From Acanthornis magna (lineage: Eukaryota > Chordata > Aves > Passeriformes > Acanthizidae), in assembly GCA_036785705.1 (NCBI GenBank), contig JAWUZG010000056.1, forward strand, positions 16,350,001 through 16,414,000: a stretch of DNA of 64,000 nucleotides, read 5' to 3'. Both the position numbers and the translations under genes were made by a program. Positions 52,601-61,185 of the stretch are shown in pieces (position 1 is the stretch's first letter; each line of letters opens with the position of its first letter). Under the pieces are notes generated by a model that saw nothing but the letters and a program-made list of their open reading frames with translations, made no database searches and was not told the DNA's origin.

Positions 52601-52869
52601 CAGCAGGCTCTAATGGCTCCTTCGGTAAGTATCTAATTAAGTGGTTGGGGTGTTGGGTTTTTTCTTTCACAGCATACTTTTGTGTTTTAAAATCCCTTTG
52701 CATTAAATGACTTCTCGTGTTTTCCAAATTTCTCACACGCACAGAAGAGGGAAGTAAGAAAAAAGGCGGAGGGGAGATTTCGGTCGTGGGAACAGGAGGC
52801 AGAAACGAGGATTTGCAAAGGCTAAAGGCAAATCCTCCCCAAAATCTCCATCTAAAACACTGAAAACCG
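46643..52869. other. Intergenic, nothing recognised
   Basis: AT-rich at 47100-47660 with several A/T runs, a pyrimidine-rich CCATCCATCCTCCC tract at 48300-48370 and the 17-bp duplication at 51005. No exon or transposon is recognised. Confidence 0.55.
51005..51038. repeat. 17-bp tandem duplication
   Basis: TCAAAATCAAAAGGTT occurs at 51005-51020 and 51022-51037, with a single base (A, then C) closing each 17-base unit. The ATCAAAAG core resembles TCF/LEF motifs, but that is weak evidence. Confidence 0.85.
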
Positions 52870-53280
52870 CAGCTACGGTCTGCCTGGGACCGCTGGCTGG
52901 CTAGAGGGGGGGAATAAAGCCAGCCCGAGGGGAATGGCTGCGTTTGGGGAGGGGAGGCCGCTCCCCCAAAGCCCAAAGCGATTACAACACCTCGAGGGCT
53001 TTGAAGGGCGCAAATTGGGAGTTTGGGCAGCTTTCCCGACCCCGCTCGGCATCCCTCGCCCGCCGGTCCCTGCCACCGCGAAATCCCGCTCCACCCCGGA
53101 GCGGCGGAACGCGCCGAGCGGGGCTTGGGAACCACGAGCGGGATGGGGAGGAACTGCCCCGGGGTGAGAGGAGAGCAGCCGAGCATCCGCCCCGCTCCCT
53201 CCTCGCCTTCGGGAGGGATGGTTGGCTTCGGAGGGGACGGCGGGAGGTGAGAAAACTGCGGATCGCCGTCCCGGAGAGCC

Positions 53281-53350
53281 CGGGGAATGCTGCTTGCTCC
53301 CGGGAAAGCTACTTGCTCCGGGAAAACTACGTGCTCCGGGGAAATGCCTC
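53281..53350. repeat. Short 18-bp tandem repeat (about 3.5 copies)
   Basis: Units at 53281-53299 (19 bases), 53301-53318, 53319-53336 and a partial one from 53337 all start CGGG(G)AA and end TGCTC or similar. The two central units differ at two positions (GCTACTT versus ACTACGT). The period equals that of the larger array 200 bases downstream, but the sequence is different. Confidence 0.75.
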
Positions 53351-53552
53351 ACAGCGAGCCACGGGGCCGCTCCCTGCCGCTGCCCACCGCGGTCCCAGCG
53401 GCCACCGCGTCCCCGCAGCCTCGCTGCTCCTCCGGGCACCGCAGGGATACTCCCGTCCTCCCGGCCGAGCTTAAATCCCTCGAAGTTATTAGGTTGTTTT
53501 TTTTACTGGAGCCACGTCGAGGTGCCGAAGATGGGCTGGAAGGGGCCGAGCT

Positions 53553-53952
53553 CCCGCAGCCCGGCCCGGTCCCGCAGCCCGGCCCGGTCCCTCAGCCCGG
53601 CCCGATCCCTCAGCCCGGCTCGGTCCCTCAGCCCGGCCCGATCCCGCAGCCCGGCCCGGTCCCTCAGCCCGGCCCGGTCCCTCAGCCCGGCCCGGTCCCG
53701 CAGCCCGGCCCGGTCCCGCAGCCCGGCTCGGTCCCTCAGCCCGGCCCGATCCCGCAGCCCGGCCCGGTCCCTCAGCCCGGCCCGATCCCTCAGCCCGGCC
53801 CGGTCCCGCAGCCCGGCCCGGTCCCTCAGCCCGGCTCGGTCCCGCAGCCCGGCCCGGTCCCTCAGCCCGGCCCGGTCCCTCAGCCCGGCTCGGTCCCTCA
53901 GCCCGGCCCGGTCCCCCAGCCCGGCTCGGTCCCGCAGCCCGGCCCGGTCCCG
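53553..53952. repeat. 18-bp GC-rich minisatellite, 22 units
   Basis: The unit is CAGCCCGGCCCGGTCCCT, with the last base G or T, the C at position 10 sometimes T, and the G at position 13 sometimes A. There are 22 contiguous units without loss of period. Since 18 is a multiple of 3, each frame gives a fixed hexapeptide: SPARSR/SPARSL and PQPGPV/PQPGSV on the + strand, GPGRAE-like and RDRAGL on the minus strand. The resulting long ORFs (53222-54067, 53287-54045 and minus 53503-54201) are most likely repeat artefacts. The minus strand has up to three GGG runs per unit with 2-4-base loops, giving strong G-quadruplex potential. Confidence 0.93.
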
Positions 53953-54374
53953 GGCGCACCTGCCCCGGCCCCGAGGCTGCGGGTCTCTGCCGGGGCGGCT
54001 CCTCCCCTGCGCCCCCGATCGCTCCGGCCCCTTCTCCCTCGTTAGGGAAGTGTTAGAAAGTTGCTGAAGTGCGAAATGAGCCTGCGAAACCTCGTTGTCC
54101 TCATTAAACTCTGACAAGGAGGGTGACAAGAAGCAGCGGAGGGGAAACAATGCGGCAGTGTTGGGGAGAGCCCCGCGCCGGGGCAGCCTTTGTGCCCGCA
54201 CACAAAAGCTCTTGTTTGCATGTGTTAAAGTCCATTAAACCGCGGCAGCCCCAGGTGCAAACGCCAGCCCGGAGAGGCCGCGCCACCTTCCGCGCCCGCT
54301 GAGCGCGGCGGCCGCTCCGCGCTCGGCCCCGGCACCGGCGGGCGGCGGGGCCGGGGCACGGCCCGGCGGGCTCC

Positions 54375-54404
54375 TAATGAGGGCCCGGGGCTGGCCCTTC
54401 ATTA
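54375..54404. promoter_or_regulatory. Inverted pair of homeodomain-like TAATGA motifs
   Basis: TAATGAGGGCC at 54375-54385 faces its near reverse complement GGCCCTTCATTA ending at 54404, with one extra base in the second arm. The ATTA cores are typical of homeodomain sites. A forkhead-like AACAAACA follows at 54404-54411. This is an inference from motif shape only. Confidence 0.4.
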
Positions 54405-54482
54405 ACAAACATGGGTGGGTTTCGCTCTCTGTGCCCCCACATTCGCCTGTCCCCCGCCTCGCCGTTAGTGGAAGCGACGGGA

Positions 54483-54501
54483 CACAATGTCGCCTATTGT
54501 G
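54483..54501. promoter_or_regulatory. Inverted SOX-like motif pair
   Basis: CACAAT at 54483-54488 and its exact reverse complement ATTGTG at 54496-54501 are separated by 7 bases. Head-to-head ACAAT motifs at short spacing are the arrangement bound by SOX dimers. It lies at the right edge of the orphan CpG island. Confidence 0.35.
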
Positions 54502-55017
54502 CTGCCCAGCCCCTCACCCGAGGCGACACGGACGGGACCCCGCGCGCAGCCCAGGGTCGTGGGTGCTGACCTGGTGCCAAAGAGCCTGCTGGACAGGGAC
54601 CGTGGTTTGGTTTTTTCCCACTGTGGACACTGGAACATCATCAAATCCTCACACGAAGTACCCCCAAGGTTAGGAGCAGAGCAGTTTCCCGACTTCTGGT
54701 TCAAACGGCAGAATTCAACTCAAAAGGTGGAAAAGAGAGGAACTGTGCAAAGAATAGCCACCAAAAAAAAAGCCTTGCACAGTTCAAAACCTACAAAAAC
54801 AACCTCATCACAGTGTTAGCGCTTCATATGACTGGCATGGTACTTTATCCAAGAAAAAGTATTTCCAGGTTCTGTTGCAACAAGTCCACATCATTTTATC
54901 CCCAGTGGTCTGCCAGGGATCTGCCCCGCGGCTATTTTAAATTGTGCTGCTAATAACAATTCATTACAGTTGATAGAACTGGGAGACTTGCCTTTTATTT
55001 TGCAATTAGACGTAAAG

Positions 55018-55135
55018 GCTCTGATCTGGCAAACGCCCTGCACTGTGAGCATGTGAGTAGCTCTGCTGAAGTCATCTGGGACTGTTCATGTGCTTAACAT
55101 TAAGCTCGTGTGGGTTTGCAGGATCAAGGTCTGAG
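55018..55135. repeat. Ancient palindromic interspersed repeat (MITE-like)
   Basis: The order of blocks CTCTGATCTGGCAAA, CACTGTGAGCATGTGAGTAG, TGAAGTCATCTGGGACT, TTCATGTGCTTAA and TTTGCAGGATCAAGG matches the well-spread amniote repeat whose halves are near reverse complements (AGCATGTGAGTAG against a diverged CATGTGCT). It is heavily diverged, so an ancient insertion is likely. The recognition is by pattern; I cannot assign the library name. Confidence 0.5.
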
Positions 55136-57415
55136 ATGGGATCATCTTTAAGGATGTTTGTTTACCTGCTCTGTTCTGTATTTTCTAGATTCACGACTGC
55201 ACCCTGCAAAACCATTTCTCTAGGAAGACCTGGAGTGTCTTGAGTCAGCTGGCCACCGCTCACAAGTAACATTCTGAAGCCAAGTGATCCTTCCCATAAA
55301 CAAAAATGGTTTGCAGGAGCTTGATTCGGGAAGACATGACGGCACCGGGTACGTTGCATTGCGAACTGTTCAGCTGTGTGAGCCTGTGTGTACTGAGGCG
55401 TTAATGCAGAACTGTTGGGCATTGGGCCCAGAACAGATGTGATGATGAGTGAGAGCAAAGAGACAGGGAGGAAGGAGCAGAAGAAGAATGCACATTTTAG
55501 GCTTCTCAGTTCCTGCCTAGACAACCACTGCTTCCAAAACCTGGGCACCGTCCCCAAATGCCTCTTATCAAGAGAAAGTAAGAAGCAACATGATCTGTGG
55601 AGAAAACAAACATATTTGGTTTTTTCATTTGCCAATCCTGCAAACAATAGCTGTTTGTAGGCAAATAATCCTCAGGTCTGCATCGCCAGATCAATGCAGG
55701 GAGTGGTTCCCATCGCCCGCGGTGCCAGACACACTGAATGGTTTGTAAGGAAACAGGTCCTTGAACTTCTTCACAGCACAGACACTATCTTAGTAGGTTA
55801 TCTCACACTTGCTTCTGTTCCTGCTCCCACTCTCCTCGTTTTCCAATGCTTGGCCTGGCAGGGAGAAGTGAAGACTAGAGGAAATAGACCTTGTTTTAAT
55901 AGAAAAGACTTCAAAATGTTCAGCTGTTTGTTATTTCCTTGCCACTTACTTTTCCAATTTACTTTTGGAGCCACGCTAGCTAAAGGAAAGGCCAATCCTT
56001 GTGCACAGTCGCAGTTTAATACCTATGATATGCATGAAGAAAATTAATTTGACTGAGGATTTTGCTTCATGAAGTAATTACAGCACAAAGCATAAAAAGG
56101 CTGTGTTTTGTCTTGAGCTGCCGAAGTCCTGGTTTGCATCATGAGGTCATGTTTAGGATTACAAATGTTTGCACAAATAACATCTTACAGTATCTCACAT
56201 CACCTCTCTCCACCTTTACTGACAGGATTTTTGGAGATGGAGAGGAACAGGGAAAAAAACCTCTTCTTCAATCCCAGATGTGTTAAAATTGAAGCTTTAA
56301 CCCACAGGGCATGAGAAGAGCAGTATAAATATGGCAGGGTGCTGAGTTCATGGAGCTGCTCACACTCCAAGATATATCCAATGTCTACAACCCTACTGCC
56401 AGTGGAGAAGAAGTGTAGGCATCAGTACAGCCCAAGTAAAGTTGGATTGATTCAAGAAAACCCTCACGTAAGACATACCATTTCCATAGTATTGTCAGGA
56501 CAGTCTGATCTTTTTTTTTATTTTGATTTTTTAAGGTGCCTCTCTGGATTCAAATCCTTTTGAAGTTGTGTGTGAATACTTTGATAAACTGAGTAGAACT
56601 AGTTTTGGTAAAACATGGCAGAATTTTCCATTAATTTGGTGATATTTGCAACGTCTTTCACAACTGAAGGCAGCAGTTCAGTTATCATTATTTTGCGGCC
56701 AGAAAATATTTGGAAAAACAAAGCAAATCAAAATGTGCTGGCAAAGCTCTGTCTTGCTGTCTTCACATGGCCAGTCCCTATCAATCAGTCACTTCTGCTA
56801 CCACGGAGCCCATAGAATGCCAATTACATCACAGTTCGAAACAGTCCATCCCGCTGCTAACCTGTATCACAGTAAAATTGGTCAAGACTGATGAAATTGA
56901 TGGATTTTAAGTTTGCTTAGAAAAATTAACTCAAAATCTAGAGAACCCACAGGAAAAAATAATTACAGGATTGGTAAACTTATAAAAACCCAGAAAATTC
57001 TCAGATTAAAGACATTGGGGAGCAATGCCCCCTCACCAGCCATTCCTGGGTATTTAGCTGGGAGACCTTTAGGTCAGCGTTGTGCAATGACTGCTGGAGC
57101 TGAGCTCTGAATGTCTGTCATTAAAGCACTCAGGCTGTAGGTGACTCACACTGGGAATCTGAAATTATGAAGACCCTTTTTTTAATTCATCACTGCCTGC
57201 CTTCTTTCCTCACCGATAATATAGGGTCAGCATCCTCTCAAAACTACTGGAAAAGGAAACAGTGCATGTGAAACTCCCAGACACTGCTGTCATGAGCACC
57301 ATGGAAAAACCATACGGAAATGAATAATTTTGTGCCCAAAGCACAGTTTGAATAACAGGCAGTAAAAAGCCCCTTCGCTGCACATTAAACAAGAGGAGAA
57401 TAAATCATGAGGGGA

Positions 57416-57435
57416 GCTGCTCCCTCAGGAGCAGC
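57416..57435. other. Perfect 8-bp hairpin with 4-base loop
   Basis: GCTGCTCC, then CTCA, then GGAGCAGC forms a compact stem-loop. There is no flanking U-run and no gene context, so no role is assigned. Confidence 0.5.
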
Positions 57436-59076
57436 AACCATTGCCAATGCAGAGTGAGGGGGATGCCTGTAGGAAAAGGGTGTGGATAACTCAATTACAG
57501 CTCATCTGGATGAGGAAAACCAGGCAAATTCTAGACACTCTGGGCTGTTGAATGCTGGAGAGCACAGCCTCAGTAGCCTTTCAGAGTATATTGTTTCACA
57601 CACGTATTTATGTTTGTGTGTGCATGGGCTTCAGGGTATATGGAAAATAAGTGGGATAAGCTTTGGCTCTGTGCCAGGTTGACTGCTCTACACAGCTATG
57701 GGACTGCTGGTCAGCTGGAAGCACAGGCTGAGGTCTAGATTAAAAAAAAATCCTTGAAATATCAATTGATCAGTCTGTAGAGTATCTTTCAATGGCTACA
57801 GCACCACTGGCTGGGCAAATACAGCCCTCTAATATGTGCCCCACTGCCAAATCTGGCTTCATTCATGGGGCACGATGCCACAGGGGTCCAGAAACACCAT
57901 ATTTCCAGGTAGTCTGGAGATGTCTTCATTGACCCTCTGTGCACAACTCCCTGCACTCTTGGGCTGGAGCCAGGGCATAAGATACAGCAGAGTGCGTTTG
58001 GGGGAGTTACCACCAGCAATACCACCTTCATTAAGGTTAAATGAGGTGCGGAATTCAGAGAAATTAATTCCTAAAGGGACCCTTGGCATCTGTAAAAGAT
58101 AGGGAGACAGCTACATTATAGCAGGAACATGTGCTGTGACTGTGCTTGGCATGGACAGGCAGAACAGCTCAGAGCTGTGGTCAGGTCTCACTCACGGTGG
58201 CAGAATTCAGAGTGCACATGTCCGACCCAGCAGTGGGAAGGTGAACTTCGCTCTGTTTGGCAGAGAAGAGCAGGTGTACTGACAGCCTAAAAACTTTCTG
58301 TGAGATACAGCTCTGCAGAGCAGCTCCAAGGAATTCACAGCCTCTGCTGCCACGGCAGCAGGTTAAGGACAGGTATAGTAGAGATCTCTACAACAGGAGA
58401 ACACAACAGGGTCACGCAGTAGCGATGTGACCTCTCATCAATGGATGCTTTTCCTCTTGTGTTTCTGACACATTGATCAACTGTTACAACCAGAGGTAAA
58501 ACCCATTTCTTCAGTGCTTCTCTCCGAGTTGTGCCATGGCCCTCCTGAAGCACAAAAATTAATGTAAAATGTCTCACACTTCTTCTCATCAGGGCTTTGC
58601 TGTTGCTTTTAGGGCTTCTCCCGTTCAGCAGTCTGGAGACACGGGTGTTTCCACCTCTGTGGATCTGGTGTAAGCACACGAGACACATCTGGTGACAAAA
58701 GACATGTCTCTTCTGGGAGTGGTGGAGTTCCCACTTGTGACAGGATTGAGTTTGCCCAACAAGGGACCAGTCAGTGTCCACAAAACTCCTTGACAGCAGA
58801 ACATTCTGTTACTCTTCCTGTGATGTTACCAGAGGAAACATTGCACACAGCTAGGTACATCCATTAAAGTCTATTATTTCAGCTCATTCATATGTCACTG
58901 ACTCACCATTCATTCACTCTGTACAACCTTTTAAAAGTCTTACACATCCCCAAACCCTGTACGTGGAATTTCTGCCTTGGATGTATCTCACACTGCACCA
59001 ACATTAACTCAAAGAGCCAATAATTTTCACAGGAGTGTCCTGTGTAAAATCTTCCTCATCAGAGATAAGAGACAAG

Positions 59077-59110
59077 GTCATTCCACATGAGACAACCCAC
59101 TTGGAATGAC
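59077..59110. other. Perfect 9-bp inverted repeat with two CATTCCA motifs
   Basis: GTCATTCCA at 59077-59085 is repeated as its exact reverse complement TGGAATGAC at 59102-59110, with a 16-base spacer. One flanking bulge would extend the stem by three bases. Each arm contains CATTCCA, the M-CAT motif bound by TEAD factors. Function is unproven. Confidence 0.55.
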
Positions 59111-59697
59111 TCTTCAGACACTGCTTGTTCTGGAACTTCTTATTCATCATTCTCCTCATCCTGATATTTTGTCTTCTAATTGCAAAAGTACTTTCCACTT
59201 CCACTGAGTGTTTCTGTGGACAAGATATTGACAGAAATTGATAGACTCCTCTTCATTTGGACTAGGAATACACTGGGATTTGTCTTAAAGATTTCTTCTA
59301 GCTTGGGTGTGTTTGTAGCTTTTGTGGGAAATAGCAACTGGACAGTTAAAAATAAACATTTCTGCACCAGTCACCATCAGATAGGTTTTCACCTGGGCAG
59401 AGGACCTCCAAAACTATCCTGCAAGTTTCAAGGAGTGAAGATTGATTCATGACGGTACTTTCCCTTCTGAATCAGCATTGCCTCTACGCCACTGTGATAT
59501 CATGGGCTATCTGCTTTTGGAAGTTCTGAGTATTTTTAAGCATTCTAACAGCAAAGTGCTGACTATTGCTGGGGATTACAGACTCTGCGGAACATTTTGG
59601 AAGATAACTTCTGGCACCTTGCCACTTGTTATATGGAAAATATGTTGTATTATCTTTCATGTGTGGGGGGGTGTAAGGGTGCTCCGAGTGTCCTGGC

Positions 59698-59750
59698 CCC
59701 CAGCCTGCAAAGACTTACACATATTTTATGCAGAATGAAGTTAAGCAATA
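59698..59750. repeat. Fragment of an ancient interspersed repeat
   Basis: The stretch reads CCCCCAGCCTGCAAAGACTTACACAT and then a diverged TTATGCAGAATGAAGTTAAG. This resembles the GCAAAGACTTACACACATGCTTAA terminus of an old palindromic repeat family found across amniotes, related to the longer copy at 55018-55135. The family name is not assigned and the match is from memory of the consensus pattern only. Confidence 0.35.
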
Positions 59751-59971
59751 CATAATGAACTTGTTCAGGCGCAGAGCCTAGATCTGTCACTTTTGACATG
59801 TTCCATATCCTTTAGGACTTCTCGAAAGACAGCATCTTTCTTGACGTTCCAAGTATGCTACTATGAACACCATCCTGGAGGTTGGCCGTGTGGGACATAA
59901 ATATGCTGGTTATCAGTGTAGGACATTTCAGTGGCAGGGCCTGGTCCTGCCCCAGCTGGCTGGAATCCTCT

Positions 59972-60010
59972 GACTGGGATAGTCAGACTGGGGTAGTCAA
60001 ACTGGTCCTA
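59972..60010. repeat. 14-bp tandem repeat (2.5 copies)
   Basis: Unit 1 is GACTGGGATAGTCA at 59972-59985 and unit 2 is GACTGGGGTAGTCA at 59986-59999. A partial third copy begins AACTGGTC at 60000. Each unit is also an internal inverted repeat (GACT...AGTC). Confidence 0.8.
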
Positions 60011-60419
60011 GACTCCTGTACGCACACAGGATGTGGAGGAGCTGCTGTGGGATGCACATCAGACATTTGACGGAAAGTTCTTCTCTTACGATCAGTCCTG
60101 GAAAGCTCTCCAGAGGCACTGAGTGAAGAATGGGGTGTAGCAGGTTGGGGTAAGGATGTCAGGGCACCAGAAATAGCAGAAAAAGGCCCTTATTGCCTGG
60201 AGACAGTGGCATTATTCCTATGGAGACCCCTTCAAGGGCCCTCCTGTGACTGCCTTCTGGGTGGGTCTGGGTGGGACGCAGAGGCAGAAGGCAGCAGAGG
60301 GCATGTCCTCCCATGCCCACCCCAGTGCCCCCATTTGGGAGAAGCCAGGGCAGCTGCTCTGCTCCCCGCAGCCCAGCCGGACACATCTGGGTCCCCTCTT
60401 TCACTACCCTCTGCTGCAG

Positions 60420-60800
60420 GGAGCCGTGAGGGAGCCCCATGGGAGCCCTGCGAGAGTCCTGTGGTTAGCAATGTCTGCACTGTGTGAGGAGCTCTGAGGG
60501 AGCCCTGCAGGAGCGCTGAGGGGAGCACTGCGGGGAGCACCATGGGGAGCCCTGAGGAAGCAATGTCAGAGCCCTTTGGAGAGCCCTCTTTAGAAACCCT
60601 GAGGGAAACCCCGAGGGAGTTCTTTGGGACCCCTTTGGATTCTGTGGAGAGCCCTGCGGGGACCCATTTATGGCCTGAGGGGAATCCCTTGGAGCCCTGT
60701 GGAGAGCCCTTTGGAAGCCCTTTGGGAGCCTGAGGGGAGCTCTTTGGGCAGCCCTTTGGGAGCCTTTGGGACCCTCGGGGAAATCCTCCGTGACCCCGTG
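60420..60800. repeat. Degenerate GAGCCCT-type minisatellite upstream of ALDH1A3
   Basis: The stretch contains many imperfect copies of a short unit built on GGAGCCCT followed by GAGG, GTGG or TTGG, for example around 60480-60560 and 60690-60770. Unit length varies roughly from 14 to 20 bases and copies are diverged, so this is an old or rapidly decaying tandem array. It directly abuts the CpG island. Overlapping ORFs on both strands carry the repeat signature (for example GSP/SPQG-rich peptides) and are not considered genes. Confidence 0.65.
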
Positions 60801-60939
60801 AGGAGCCCTTTGTGTCCCCGTTGGGGACAGCGGCGCGGAGCGCTGTGGGGGCCCGGCGGCGGCGCGCGGGCGCCCCCCCCGCCCCTGCGGCGCGCGGAGC
60901 CTCGGCGGGACGGCGCCGCCCGTCACCTGCGGCCGCGCG

Positions 60940-61086
60940 AGGGGCCGGGGCGGGGCGCGGGGGCGGGGCCGGCGCGCGGGGCGGGGCCGGCGGCCAATGG
61001 GGGCGGGCGGGCGGCGCGCGCCGCGCTCTTAAGGCGGCGCGGGCGCTGTCAGCGGGCAGAAGGCGCGCGGGCTCGACGGCGGGGCC
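60940..61086 (+). promoter_or_regulatory. ALDH1A3: ALDH1A3 core promoter and 5' UTR
   Basis: Four Sp/KLF-type GC boxes are visible, at about 60947-60955, 60959-60970, 60978-60988 and 60999-61008. A CCAAT box lies at 60994-60998 and a TATA-like element (CTCTTAAGGC) at 61026-61035. If that element positions the polymerase in the usual way, transcription would start near 61055-61062 and give a short leader of about 25-30 bases. The start site is inferred. A broad CpG-island start with several sites further upstream is equally possible. Confidence 0.7.
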
Positions 61087-61185
61087 ATGGCTGCCCTCAA
61101 CGGCGCCGTGGAGAACGGGCAGCCCGAGAAGAAGGTGCCGCCGCTGCCGCGGCCCCTGCGCAGCCTGGAGGTGAAGTACACCAAG
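61087..61185 (+). CDS. ALDH1A3: ALDH1A3 first coding exon (partial gene)
   Basis: The exon encodes 33 residues beginning [13 protein letters not shown] and ending LEVKYTK. This matches the N-terminus of vertebrate ALDH1A3, which shares the NGAVENGQP block, a proline-rich linker and the LEVKFTK-type end before the conserved IFINNEW block encoded by the next exon. The exon ends on a complete lysine codon, immediately followed by the GTGAG donor at 61186-61190, so the intron is phase 0. The start is supported by a strong Kozak context (G at -3, G at +4) and by an in-frame TAA at 61030-61032 with no intervening in-frame ATG. The family enzyme is a cytosolic NAD-dependent dehydrogenase that oxidises all-trans-retinaldehyde to retinoic acid. 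The NAD-binding and catalytic domains lie in later exons outside the window. The paralogue ALDH1A2 has a clearly different N-terminus. Open-frame reading past 61185 (to 61287) is intronic. Confidence 0.93.

Larger units (their letters stand above)
52870..54570. promoter_or_regulatory. Orphan CpG island about 7 kb upstream of ALDH1A3
   Basis: GC content and CpG density rise abruptly near 52870 and fall after about 54570, with the densest non-repetitive parts at 52930-53460 and 54150-54560. No exon of a known gene is recognisable in it. Several ORFs of 150-280 codons cross it on both strands, but their composition (Pro/Gly/Arg/Ser) follows from GC content and from the embedded 18-bp array. In birds, non-coding CpG islands of this size usually mark promoters, so a lncRNA start, an alternative ALDH1A3 5' exon or a Polycomb-type regulatory island are all possible. 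Confidence 0.75.
54571..59697. other. Intergenic between the two CpG islands
   Basis: Unique sequence except for the ancient repeat at 55018-55135 and the two inverted repeats described separately. Minus-strand ORFs of 148 codons (58335-58781) and 161 codons (55162-55647) have no recognised family features. A TATAAATA at about 56325 has no accompanying gene evidence. Confidence 0.5.

Noticed and set aside
52554..53439. Minus-strand ORFs of 210 and 188 codons at the left edge of the orphan CpG island
   Set aside because: The composition follows GC content, there is no recognisable domain, and opposite-strand frames are equally open.
58335..59367. Series of minus-strand ORFs considered as a decayed gene or retroelement
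   Set aside because: The translations show no reverse-transcriptase, integrase, gag or zinc-finger motif that I can point to, and the pieces do not assemble into one family.
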